DNA of 64,000 bases from contig CM049322.1 in NCBI GenBank assembly GCA_026874595.1, forward strand, positions 22,479,400-22,543,399, written 5' to 3'. The notes beneath the pieces were generated by a model. The model had not been told where the DNA came from and ran no database searches. It saw nothing but the letters and a program-made list of their open reading frames with translations. Below, piece after piece: positions 38,197 to 50,330 of the stretch (the first letter of the stretch is position 1; each line of letters begins with the position of its first letter). The position numbers were made by a program, and so were the translations under genes. The stretch comes from Sipunculus nudus. Its lineage: Eukaryota > Annelida > Sipuncula > Golfingiida > Sipunculidae.

Positions 38197-39377
38197 AATA
38201 ACATGATAATAATAATGAATTATCTGAAGGTCTCTTAATGATATTTACGGCTTCGTTTCAGTATTTAGCGGGTATGCTTGTCTGTGGATAAACATTCTTT
38301 AGATATCTCACTTGTGGCTCAGTAGATCCGAATACAATTTCAACGGAGTCATGAATTCAATTTCATTCCCATATAGTAAACTATACTGTCATGAAAATGC
38401 AATTAAAACCCAGCTATCAAAGTCGCTAATCCATAGTATGTAGATGGTTATGATCAAGTATCGCCATTAAAACCCACTATCACCATACTGAAGAGAATAG
38501 CAATTTTAAAAAAGAAACTGCGAAGGGCAATGATCCTTATGAACAATCTAATGGACGACCAAACCACTTACTAAGGCGACACGCGCCAAATACCATAATT
38601 TTCTTAATGCTGATAAATGCTGTGACGTTATATGTGTATCATGCCTCAGGTCAGTGTAATTTTTATAGAACGTTCACGATCTTACAGTTTACCCGTGCTC
38701 AGTTTGTATGGTTTGACCATACGGTATCGTTTCCTTAAAGCCCTAGTCATAATGGCACGTGAGGATGACGGGACGGTGCCAGCTCACGTAGTCACGGACC
38801 ATCCGTGGAAAACACGCATTTTTCATCCTAGTCATGACATCAGGAAAGGTTCTCACGGTTCATACACGGCGAGCGTGCTTAAATGAACACTGTTTTGGGA
38901 ATTGTTTTAACATCAGCAGAAGGGATTTAAATTTGTGATATGAAGTTGTGTTGTAAAATATTTACATATAACCACACATGTGGTTGTTTGTTATGTTGTC
39001 TCATACTTAATGTACATCATACCTATTTGTGAATCTATCTGTATTATCCAAAATACTGATATCATTATTTTAATTATATATTTATTCAACATCACAGAGC
39101 AGAAAGGTCCTTGTGTGAATTTTCTCTTTTAAGCCCGCAATGAGCATTTCCTGGCCGCTTTGGACATAGGATCCCCAAGACTTCTTCCACATAGTCCATT
39201 TATTAGCAAATGTTTGAGGGACTAAAATCCAAAATCTTCTGCGTAGGGCTCTTCATGGTTGCATGCTTAACGCTTGACAGAGCACTCCTGTTCCTCTGTT
39301 ATCTATGCGTTAGTAATTAAAAGCCAGATAGTTCCAGGTAATTAAGTCAAAATAGTTTCACTGGCTGTCTCTGAGCT
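38197..39377. other. intergenic, no gene supported
   Basis: The 84-codon frame at 38632-38886 overlaps a diverged dispersed block (near 38702) and is not supported as a gene. Confidence 0.4.
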
Positions 39378-42300
39378 TGTCACCTAACTACTGGTCACAA
39401 CCTACTAGCCCTCCAATCTACTGGTCACCACCAACCGGTCACCTCCTACTGTTCACCACCTACTGGTCACCACCTACTAGTCACCATCTACTGGTCACCT
39501 CATCTACTGGTCACCAACTACTTGTCACCACCTACTGGTCACCACCTACTGGTCACCCCACCTACTGATCACCACCTATATGTCATCACCTACTAGCCAC
39601 CACCTACTGGCCACCCCACCTACTAGTCACCCAACCTACTGGTCACCACCTTATGGTCACCCCACCTACTGGTCATCCAACCTACTGGTCACCACCTACT
39701 GGCCACACCCTTCTGGCCACCACCTACTGGTAACCACCTACTGAACCCCACCTACTTGTCATCACCTGCCGGTCACCACCTACTGGTCACCCGACCTACT
39801 GATCAGCACCTACTGTTCACCACCTACTGGTCACCACCTACTGGTCACCATATACTGATCACTTCACCTGCTGATCACCACCTACTGATAACCCCACCTA
39901 CTGTTCACCCCACCTACTGTTCACCACACCTACTGATCACCCAGCCTACTGGTCACCCCACCTACTGGTCACCATCTACTGATCACCCCACCTACTGTTC
40001 ACGACCTAATGATCACCCCACCTACTGATCACCCAACCTACTGGTCACCCCACCTACTGGCCACCACCTACTGATCACCACCTATAGGTCACCACCTACT
40101 GGTGACCCCACCTACTGAGCAGCACCTTCTGGCCACTACGCTCCCGAGGCAGCGGAAATATTGCGCTTCTAAAGAAGCAACTGATTTTCACGATGCTAGC
40201 TTTGACCGTTTATGATATATTTAGACACCAGATGGCGGTTTGTTGTCCACTGAAATAAACGTGCGTACGATGTGACAAGCAGCCGATCAGATGCCAATAA
40301 ACAAACACTCGACAGGCATCCTGGCTCCGCCCATTTCCGCGCTTCAAGCGCCGCTTGATGAGTTTACGGTCGAATTTAAATTGCTCCTTTTGCATTATCG
40401 CATCATCGACCGATTCGATTATGACATTTTGACTGTGTTAGCGTAGCCATGTATCAGTTGTCTGCAGAACTGAAACCAGCCAGCGAGGTGTGCACGCACC
40501 CTTTGTTGTTACGTTTCGTTTGAATTACAGCCAACCGGCCGAGCATCCTATGTGCCCAAGGCCCTAAGCAAACCATGCAGGGGCAATTCTCTCTGAGCCT
40601 GTGGCCTGTTCAGACGGTTACGCTGGGGGATGAGCTGTCACTCAAAAAGAAATTAATATGATTGGCTCCGTGTATTCCTCGCTTGGCTTTGTCTTCCAGC
40701 ACAAGGTCTCATCTGATTGGACAAAAATACAGTGCTCCCATCTGGTGTTGCAATTCAGGATACGAGGTCATAACAAACAGCGCCTTACGATATAGGAAGT
40801 AGCCCTATAAGTAAAGCGCTGTGTTAAGAGCGTATCTGGCCACCACCTACTTGAAAACACCTACTGAACACCACCTACTGATCAACACCTGCTGGCCACC
40901 ACCTACTGGTCTACCCGCCTACTGGTCAACCCAACTATTGGTCACCACCTACTAGTCACCCCACCTACTGGTCACCCAACGTACCGGTCACCATCTACTA
41001 GTCACCACCTACTGGTCACCACATACTGGCCACCACCTAATGAACACCATCTGCTGGTCAACACCTACTGGTCATCCAACCTTCTGATCACCACCTTCTG
41101 GTCACCACCTACTGGTCACCACCTACTGGTCACCCCATCTACTGGTCACCCCATCTACTGGCCACCACCTACTGGCAACAACACCTACTGGTCACTCCAT
41201 CTACTGGTCACCACCTATATGTCATCACCTACTAGCCACCACCTACTGGCCATCCCACCTACTAGTCACCCAACCTACTGGTCACCACCTTATGGTCACC
41301 CCACCTACTGGTCACCCAACCTACTGGTCACCCCTACTACTGGTCATCCCACCTACTGGTCACCACTTACTGGTCAACCCACCTACTGGGCACCGCCTAC
41401 TAGTCACCCCACTAACTATTCAGCACCTACTTATCAACCCACCTACTGGTCGAAACCTACTGGTCACCACCTTCTGGCCACCACCTTCTGGTCACCACCT
41501 ACTGGACACCACCTACTGGTCACCACCTACAGGCCACCACCTACTAGTCACCACCTACCGATCACCCCACCTACTGGTCACCCCACCTTCTGATCACCAC
41601 CTTCTGGTCCCCACACTTCTGGTCACACCATCTACTGGTCACAAACTACTTGTCACCCCATCTGCCGGTCACCACCTGCCGGTGACCACCTACTGGTCAC
41701 CCCACTTACTGTTCAGCACCTAATTATCACCCCTGCTACTGGTCACAACCTTCTGGTCACCGCCTACTGGCCACCACCTTCTGGTCACCACCTACTGGTC
41801 ATCACCTGGCGGTCACCACCTACTGGTCACCCAACCTACTAATCAGCACCTACCGGTCACCCCAACTACTGGTCACCCCACCTACTTGTCACCCTAACTA
41901 CTGGTCACCCAACCTACTGGTCACCCCAACTACTGGTCACCCCACCTACTTGTCACCACCTACTGGTCAACCCACCTACTGGGCACCACCTACTAGTCAC
42001 CCCACTTACTGTTCAGCACCTATTTATCACCCCACCTACTGGTCACAACCTACTGGTCACCACCTTCTGGCCACCACCTCCTGGTGACCACCTACTGGTC
42101 ACCACCACTTACTGTTCAGCACCTAATTATCACCCCTGCTACTGGTCACAACCTTCTGGTCACCGCCTACTGGCCACCACCTTCTGGTCACCACCTACTG
42201 GTCATCATCTGGCGGTCACCACCTACTGGTCACCCAACCTACTAATCAGCACCTACTGGTCACCCCAACTACTGATCGACCCACCTACCGGTCACCCCAA

Positions 42301-43690
42301 CTACTGGTCACCCCACCTACTTGTCACCCTAACTACTGGTCAGCCAACCTACTGGTCACCCCAACTACTGGTCACCCCACCTACTGGTCACCACCTACTG
42401 GTCAACCCACCTACTGGGCACCGCCTACTAGTCACCCCACTTACTGTTCAGCACCTACTTATCACCCCACCTACTGGTCACAACCTACTGGTCACCACCT
42501 TCTGGCCACCACCTTCTGGTGACCACCTACTGGTCACCACCACTTACTGTTCAGCACCTAATTATCACCCCTGCTACTGGTCACAACCTTCTGGTCACCG
42601 ACTACTGGCCTCCACCTTCTGGTCACCACCTACTGGTCATCACCTGGCGGTCACCACCTACTGGTCACCCAACCTACTAATAAGCACCTACTGGTCACCC
42701 CAACTACTGATCGACCCACCTACCGGTAAACCCAACTACTGGTCACCCAACCTACTGGTCACCCTAACTACTGGTCACCCAACCTACTGGTCACCCCAAC
42801 TACTGCTCACCCCACCTACTGGTCACCACCTACTGCTCACCCCACCTACTGGTCACCACCTACTGGTCACAACCTACTGGTCACCATCTTCTGGCCTCCA
42901 CCTTCTGGTCACCACCTACTGGACACCACCTACTGGTCACCACCTACAGGCCACCACCTACTAGTCACCACCTACTGGTCACCCTACCTACTAATCAGCA
43001 CCTACTGGTCACTCCAACTACTGATCGACCCACCTACCGGTCACCCCAACTACTGGTCACCACCTACTGGTCAACCCACCTACTGGGCACCACCTACTAG
43101 TCACCCCACTTACTGTTCAGCACCTACTTATCACCCCACCTACTGGTCACTCCACCTACTGGTTACCACCTTCTGGTCACCACCTACTGGAAACCACCTA
43201 CAGGCCACCACCTACTGGCCACCACCTACTGGTCACCACTTACTGGTCACCACTTACTGGTCACTCTACCTACTTGTCACCACCTACTGATCACCCCATC
43301 TACTGGTCACCACCTAATGGTCACCCCACCTACTGGTCACCCAACCTACTGGTCACCACCTACTGGCCACAACCTTCTGGCCACCACCTACTGGAAACCA
43401 CCTACTGAACACCAACTACTGGTCATCACCTGCCGGTCACCCCAACTACTGTTCACCCCACCTACTGGTCACCCCAACTACTGGTCACCCAACCTACTGG
43501 TCACACCAACTACTGGTCACCCCACCTACTGGTCACCACTTACTGGCCCCCCACCTACTGGGCACCACCTACTGATCACCCCACCTACTGGTTACCACCT
43601 TCTGGTCACCACCTACTGGAAACCACCTGCAGGCCACCCCAGCTACTGGTCAACACATACAGGCCTTCCCACCTACTGGTCAAGCCCCTT
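39378..43690 (+). repeat. 4.3-kb minisatellite of CACCTACTGGTCAC units (14/16 bp)
   Basis: The core CTACTGGTCAC is followed either by CAC (14-bp period) or by CCCAC/CCAAC (16-bp period), with variants such as CTTCTGGCCAC, CTACTGATCAC, CTACTAGTCAC and CTACTGTTCAG. Excluding the insertion at 40137-40834, the length allows roughly 240 units. Higher-order copies occur: the string CTTACTGTTCAGCACC followed by TAATTATCACCCC starts at 41705, 42108 and 42543 (403 and 435 bp apart). Long open frames rich in Tyr-Trp-Ser-Pro-Pro-Thr-Gly-His arise from the repeat, but the periods are not multiples of three and the frames change, so no protein is claimed. Confidence 0.92.
40137..40834. mobile_element. 698-bp non-autonomous TIR element inside the minisatellite
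   Basis: The repeat array stops and resumes abruptly. The ends are TACGCTC... and ...GAGCGTA, which are inverted repeats. Directly outside both is TCTGGCCAC (40128-40136 and 40835-40843), consistent with a 9-bp target duplication (or 8 bp: CTGGCCAC). There is no coding region of note. Target length points to the Mutator (9) or hAT (8) superfamilies. Because the duplicated string is itself a common array unit, the target duplication is suggestive rather than proven. Confidence 0.6.
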
Positions 43691-46600
43691 CCACACATTC
43701 ACAAATAGCAACACGGATCATTCCGGATCATCGTTCCAGGATCATCCGTGTTATCTCCGGCATCACCGTGTAAACACCGGGAAACACCGTGTAAACACCG
43801 GGCAGGCATCAGATGTGATCTTTGTTGCAACGACATATTCGGAGAAAAAAATTTTCCCTTTCACACATAAATGACTGAGGAGGAAATGTGATGTAAGAGA
43901 AAACAATAAATGTAACTCTTTAACCCTACTCTCTGTTACTATTACTATATTACAGCTCATTTGTATTGATTAACTTACACTTAGTATTTCTTTAATTAAT
44001 AGCAGTAATTTTCCATTACACTCATTGCGGTTCATCAATCTTAGCATATCCCTTTTCTCAGGGTCACTGCTTTGCTGCATCAGCTAAAATATTGTATCAC
44101 CAAATAGGCAGGCAAAAAAAAAAATAATCAAACTGATTTAACTCAGGTGAATGTTTGGTGCTGACAGATTAAACGTGCCAAAAAACAGGGTTGTTTTAGT
44201 ATTTATTAACTGTTAATAATTTCATATAATATCTGCATGTGTAATTTCATGCTCAGTGTTTTGAAATCTACATGAACCCTCCCGCTGGAACATCTAAACT
44301 ACATTCTATCAAGATAAAAATGTTGCTACATGGGGGAGAGTTTACGATGAAGCGAGTGTATATTGCAGTAATGCAACTCTGCAATGTTTTGAGAAGTGCG
44401 CAAGTCTATTCTGGTGACACAGCTGAAGACTGGGAAAACCTGGGCTTAAACCTGATCGGCAACGGACGGCCGAGGCGTTCCCAACACCAACTGAAAGGGG
44501 AAACTCTCCTGATATGTCAAGGTGTCTATCCTGAGTACCTGAATTTATATACAATTGACCGAATAGACAGGTGAGTTCACCTCAATAAGAAATTCATATC
44601 AGGGCTTGCATTTAAAGTACTTGAGTGAGTGGTCTAAGATTCTGTTATCTTTGGGTATCTTTACCTATATTTTGTTGGATAAGCATAATACAGTTCACCG
44701 CTGCCGAACTATCTAGGCCTTAAACAATAATGTCAGTAGTATTTGTCTCAGGAGCAGTTTGTATATTGCTCATGTTGATTGCAAAAACATGGTTAACACG
44801 TACATGTTGGTTATTATTATAAGGGCCGGAACACTGCTTGTTGAATTCTTCGTCAGGGGAGCTTGCGGGGGGGGGGGGGGGGGGGGGGCGTTCCTTTTAT
44901 TTTGACCAAGATATCTTTGAAATAGAATAGAGAACCCATAGTTCCGAAGGGCATAGGAATTTCGTGGCCAGTGCCAATCTCCTCGATGTATTTCTACAAA
45001 CGAGGCTACAAGCAAACTCAATACACTGGTGTACTGCGAGTTGCATCACCGTGGTTATACGTACGTGGTTATCGAGGGTGTTTGTCATCATCTTGCACTG
45101 CCTCACCGCAGAAAAAAAACAGCTGCGTCACATGCTGGTCGCAGGGCCTGAGGATATTATTCGGAGTAAAAAATTGCTTTCCGTCTTGAGACACATTCGT
45201 ATTTGCCAACAGATGATGCTGTCACAGCCCCTACCAAAATAAATTTATATATCCCTGAATATATGGTGAATTTTAAAAGTTATGTGAACCTTCAATTTTA
45301 ATGTAGGTTTTTGGCTCCTTTCAGTGATTTGACTTGGTCCGATTCCTCTACCTTCGTCCAAGTATTATATCACAGTGGAAAGGGACTAAGCGATCGAACA
45401 ATTTTACATTTTTTATTTATGTCCCATAGGAGCAATATAATGGTTTTTTTTTTAATATTTCATCGTTTTACAGGACAATATCAAAAAGCCGCTTAATGAA
45501 GATAAATCTAGTTGGGGAAAGATTTACTAACATACGGAGCTGTCACGAAACGCTTCAGATCAAGGAAATAATCCCATCCCAAAACCTTATTGTGGCCAAT
45601 GTCCTCAAATAGCCAAATAAAGCAAGGGTGTGGTATGTCTATGTGTCGGACGCAAGTAATTTGTTGTTTATACATAAAGCAGTAATTCGAAATCATACAA
45701 ACGCGTTAGAAAACGACGAAGTAGCCATTGCAAATGACGACGATTTATACTGAAGACACCTATCCTGTTGCAACAACAAATTACGAAAAAACATATTCAG
45801 GTTTAACTGTCATGACCAAAAGTTTAGATTAAAGATTTACCAGAGGATGTAAACTGAATAAAATGAAAAAAAAAAAACACGCACGTGATGGGTAGAGCTG
45901 ATTTTTAGGCAACTAGAGAATGCCTTTTAATGTTCCCTGACATATGTTTAAAATTTAAAAAAAAACACATATATAAAGCACTAAATCATATTCTACATTT
46001 TTACAATTTTTATTCCCAATATGATATACATCTAGTTCTGAAATTAAATTGATAGTTATTGTTACTTCAGTAGCGTATACTCTTTATAACAGCTTTTAAA
46101 TTTTCATGTAGATATTGAGGATCTGATCCGTCGAGAAGCCGCAGGACGACCCGTGACATTTATATACAGGTATATATATATATATATATATAGCTTAAAG
46201 CAGCTTTTCCATGTGCTCATAAATGCGTATATGCGTGAAAATCGCCCATATGATTTTGTAACTGGGGTTTTTCCATGTGTCCTAGAGCGTATAATTATGC
46301 TTATGTGCGTATATGCGTGAAAAGTTCTGCTCGATCCCCTGTACAAATATATACGTCTGCCAGTTTACGCATAAAAGCATATACACGCGCACATGGAAAC
46401 ACACCTATTTTTTACGCATATACTCACATCCGCATATACGCGCACATGGTAACAGACCTTAATTCAAATATCAAAAGAATTGTATTTACTTTAAGGCAGC
46501 GTTTCGTATCATTGTTTTCAATTCGTATCAATTGTGTTTTTTATCAATTGTTTTTTAATATTTGCATATGTGAGGTTATTAAACCTTGAAAATTATTAAA

Positions 46601-47296
46601 GTTAAAAATGATATATACATAAGTTTTTCACATAATAATAAGTTGAAAAATATAGTAAATATATATATATAATATATACACTAAACACTATATATAGTAA
46701 ACACTGAAGAGAGTAAATAACTAAGTTTGTAAAAAACCGAACAGACAATAGGAATTAACAAACTACGGATATGAAAATTCATATGAACCAATCATCATGG
46801 CTGTTTAATAAGCCGATTGAGTATCGATTCAGATATTTAGTAAAGCATCGGTATAGATCACAGCGCAAACAAGATGCCTTAACATGTCACCGTTGAAATA
46901 CCATTATGAAAACGATACTTAAACAATACGATAATAATGCATATATGTCCAGAATAACATGTTCCACGTGAGCTGTTTTGCGGTAGGTTCCTGGAATAAA
47001 TGTACAGTCATAGAATGTTTTATTTAACACAATACCAAAATACATACACACATGTAAAACTATATATCAATATGATATTTTTATGAAGAAAACAAATATA
47101 TATACTTTTCTGTATACGGCCATCATTGAAGTTACATATGAGATTCATTCAGTAACAAAATTATGCTGTTAATATGGTACATAATTATTGTTAGTTCATT
47201 AACATGTAGTGTAAAAACCAACCTTTACTCAAACATCTCATATTATCAGGTACCTACAGAGGACATCACACGGATTTGATCTAGCTCCAAGTCACA
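43691..47296. other. intergenic, possible stray exons, no gene supported
   Basis: A duplicated CACCGTGTAAACACCGGG string lies at 43763-43801. The frame at 44272-44574 ends at a good donor (GACAG/GTGAGT near 44572) and could be an exon, but no domain was recognised and no partner exon was found. A G run is at 44870-44888. The overlapping frames at 44964-45242 are ambiguous. Confidence 0.4.
46193..46460. repeat. imperfect foldback repeat
   Basis: Two forward units starting TTTTCCATGTG with GCGTATATGCGTGAAAA are followed by two inverted units containing CATATACNCGCGCACATGG and TTTTTACGCATATA. The arms can pair over roughly 100 bp each with mismatches, the layout of a foldback or MITE-like element. 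A TA tract (46171-46191) abuts its left side. Confidence 0.6.
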
Positions 47297-48192
47297 ATGA
47301 TAGTCTTAGCAGGTATTTATTTGATTTCTTTGTTTTTCGTGATGTGCTTACAACCTTCTCATACTTTTCAGAACAACTGCCAAGATACAGTTGATAAAAA
47401 TTTCATTTATTTTCATTATACAGAGTAATTGACCATGGTAACGACTTAGCAGAAAAAATACTTTCATAGGAATATTCGCATGTATAAGACAATGAAACAC
47501 CGTAAAGGTAAATCAGATTGCACAAGATATAGTTGTCGTCCACATGCATTAAAATGTGGAATCATTTACTCTAAATAAGAATATATTTTGCCTTTGTCCA
47601 CGAAAAAATAAACCAATTTTCGCATTTTCTTAAATACGTTTAAGGTTTGCAATACCCAAACACAGAACATTAGTAAAAAACAACAAATTAAGTATCTCAG
47701 TTCAGGTGTAACGATTCCAGTAATTTGCATAAAGGTATAAATCGAAGAGCAATATAATAGTCTTAATGAACATATTACCATTATGATACTTCGTATGCCA
47801 GAAGGCACATAACGACCAAATAAACATTTGGAGTATTACCTAGGTGGTTTATGAAAACAAAATGAATGTATTATTATGGATATTATAAAGTCCTACTGCA
47901 TGTGGATATAAGATATAAATGTTCGATATATGTTGTTGTTCCGTTGATCAGTTTTCCTGACAGGAATATATTTATCTAATGTCTTATAGTAGGCGCCGTT
48001 CTTGTTGCCGGGGCAGGCATCGTAGGAGTCGTGGGGTATTTCGTCGGCCATGATGGAGACAAAGAATACAAGAGAGAACTTGAGATTCGCCTGCAGCAAG
48101 AAAGGCAGGGCCAGGAGAGACTTTTGCTTTTTTTTGTGGTCATAGTAGTTATTTTTATGGCATTTCTGTTTGCTTTTTCTGGTCGTAAATAG
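47297..48192 (+). CDS. small double-TM membrane protein, 2 exons, 72 aa (hypothetical)
   Basis: Exon 1 (47297-47312) gives ATG plus five codons and one base before CAG/GTATTT. Exon 2 (47990-48192) follows a TTATAG acceptor, restores phase 1 and runs to TAG. The joined product starts as an uninterrupted hydrophobic, glycine-rich TM (GAVLVAGAGIVGVVGYFVG), continues with an about 22-residue charged amphipathic helix (EYKRELEIRLQQERQGQERL) and ends in a second TM (LLLFFVVIVVIFMAFLFAF) with a short basic tail (SGRK). An AATAAA lies near 48280. The continuity of the TM across the splice is what supports the junction. I do not recognise the family. The arrangement resembles the 443-760 protein (membrane helix next to an Arg/Glu-rich coiled coil), but I see no sequence homology. 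Confidence 0.5.
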
Positions 48193-49570
48193 CGACGAGT
48201 ATGGGAAGCATTATCTCCTCATGGCAAGAATAAGACATGATGCCTTTTTGAAAAAAATTGACATTTATATGCTTGAACAAATAAAGCAGGAACAAATTAA
48301 CAACATGTGAAATCTCTTCTGATGAAAACGCCTGATTTACAACGACATGTAGCTTCAGCCTATGCTGTATGCCGAAATTGCATTTATACTTGTGTACTGT
48401 ATTTTTATTTAATATTATACTCCAGAATTTACATTATGATCCCAAACAATTTCCTATTAGATACATCAGTCTACGTATAGGTAGAGAGCTTGATTAGTTT
48501 TTTAATATTGTTTAATAAAAGTTAATATGCATTTTAACTAAGTTCCTTGAACATCGGCTGAGATATAGCGGTTACCCTTTCATGGTTGCTGATCCACCGC
48601 CCATCAGTGTAGTTCACAGCAACCTGCCTGGTCATCTGTGGTACCAATCACATTCACTCCTACTATGATTATCGTTTATTGTTTCAGAATATATTTTCAA
48701 TAATAAACGTGTAAACCATTCACGCACAACAAGACTTCATAATGAGTGATACAGGAAATTAATCGACAAATTAAAGAAAAAGAGTTTCTTTCAGTTCAAC
48801 AAAAAGAAAGTCTTTTACTATGTTTGCTACGTACGCAACATTGTTTTATGTTCAGATTTAAATGAAAAGTGTCTCTTGCTGTGTCACAGGGGATCTTTTC
48901 AGATGATCTCCATGGCCCTTGCATCACTCCTTTAATTTGACAATGCAATTAAAACAAAAATACTATAAAATATGCATTCAAAGGAAAACAAGTCCTCCAC
49001 TAAGTGGTTATTCACTTATTCGACCCATATCCCAAGTAAATTCATTCGTGCATAAGTGACTGTACATTTGTGAATATTTCTTGATCCCATTCTTGAATCC
49101 GGATCATCACCAATATTAATTCTACACTGGCCAATTTTCGAAATTCCCTGAATATAGTCTGAATATATTCCCTGAACATTTCAGGAGTTTAGGAATGCCG
49201 AGTTAATTTTTGAACAACATATACACGTCCACAAAAACATTTCTACAAACATACACACACAAACACACATACAAACATACACACACAAACACACGAACGG
49301 GGATAAATACATTCCCTCCCGGCGGAGACAATAGTTTGTAAACTTGTCCCAATTTTATTCACATGTTTTTTTTTTTATTTCCTGGACGTAGAACAAATGT
49401 TAAATTTTCTTTTTACTTATATTTCTTGTGATTGAAATACACATGGTGAAAATATGATAATGGAAAGAAGCCTAATACAGACACGTTCTGTGGAATAAAA
49501 TTAACTTTAGTAGGAATAAAAGATGACATTTCAGTATTTAACATTATTTTTCATTTTGATATGAATATGG
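48193..49570. other. intergenic, no gene supported
   Basis: Contains an ACACACAAAC-type simple repeat near 49245-49300; otherwise nothing recognised. Confidence 0.45.
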
Positions 49571-49579
49571 TAGGGAAAA

Positions 49580-50330
49580 TACATATCTAGGGGTTCACTT
49601 AACATCAAATATGAGTCGGTCAAAGCATACAACCAGTATTCAGATGAAAACTTCATAGGCTTTAGGTTTGATTACATTGGTTAAATATTTATTAACTAGA
49701 ACCACGTTAGAGCGCCTCTATATATCTTATATCAGACCGAGTCTTGAATATGCATGTGTGGTATTTGACAGCTGTACAGAAATGGAGGCTTCTTTTCTAG
49801 AATCGATTCAGTTGAAAGCAGAGCGGATGTGTGCTGGTACCACCCAGACTAACAGAGAAAAACTGTTGAGAGAATTAGGCGAGGGAAAACGGACACAGCG
49901 GTCAAAATCATTTTATTTACAACATAAAGATATGTCTAAGGCAAAATTATCTATCTGTAGACAAATACAAAATTGAGCGGATGATTTATCAGTAATTTTG
50001 AGAAGTCAACAGAAGTTTTATTACCAAAAACAAATAATGTAAAATATAGAAATTTGTTTTTCCTTCAGTAATTGATGTCTGGAATAATTTTCCAAATTCT
50101 ACAAGAAACGCTGCATCTAAAGGAATATTTCCTTCCCTTGTTAATACAACAATTAAGAAGCCTCCACCATACTACCTTCAAGGCATTCGACACTTAAATA
50201 ATTATTTTGCACTGTAGATTGTGCTTGGGTACAAGAACGCTCAATAGTGACCTTTTTCTTGCATGATCTCGTAACGAGCCCATAATGCTTGTGTGGTCAC
50301 TAGAATAAAGACGTGCCATTTTATCGTTTA
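49580..50330 (+). mobile_element. non-LTR retrotransposon (LINE) 3' fragment
   Basis: Translation gives the C-terminal reverse-transcriptase/thumb signature of CR1/Jockey-like elements: YLGVHLTSNMS with SKH, then LERLYISYIRPSLEYACVVF, LESIQLKAERMCAG, a LRELG block, and further on WNNFPNSTRNAASKGIF and LNSDLFLHDL with a CxCG-like tail. The first part (49580-49976) is one frame with a single TAG; later parts need a frame change and contain stops. The 5' end with endonuclease and polymerase core is absent, as in a typical 5'-truncated dead copy. Confidence 0.7.

Noticed and set aside
39378-43690. CRISPR-like array
   Set aside because: Units are 14-16 bp, contiguous and near-identical throughout, without unique spacers; this is a minisatellite in animal DNA.
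39756-43874. Long open frames rich in Tyr-Trp-Ser-Pro-Pro-Thr-Gly-His as a repetitive structural protein
   Set aside because: The periods 14 and 16 are not multiples of three, frames break at each change of spacer, and no start, signal peptide or splice context is present.
44272-44574. Exon of an unknown host gene
   Set aside because: A good donor follows, but there is no domain, no acceptor-defined start and no partner exon; left as unproven.
47566-47808. 80-codon hydrophobic protein on the minus strand
   Set aside because: It lies within the proposed intron of the 47297-48192 gene, has no splice or conservation support, and is within chance length for AT-rich DNA.
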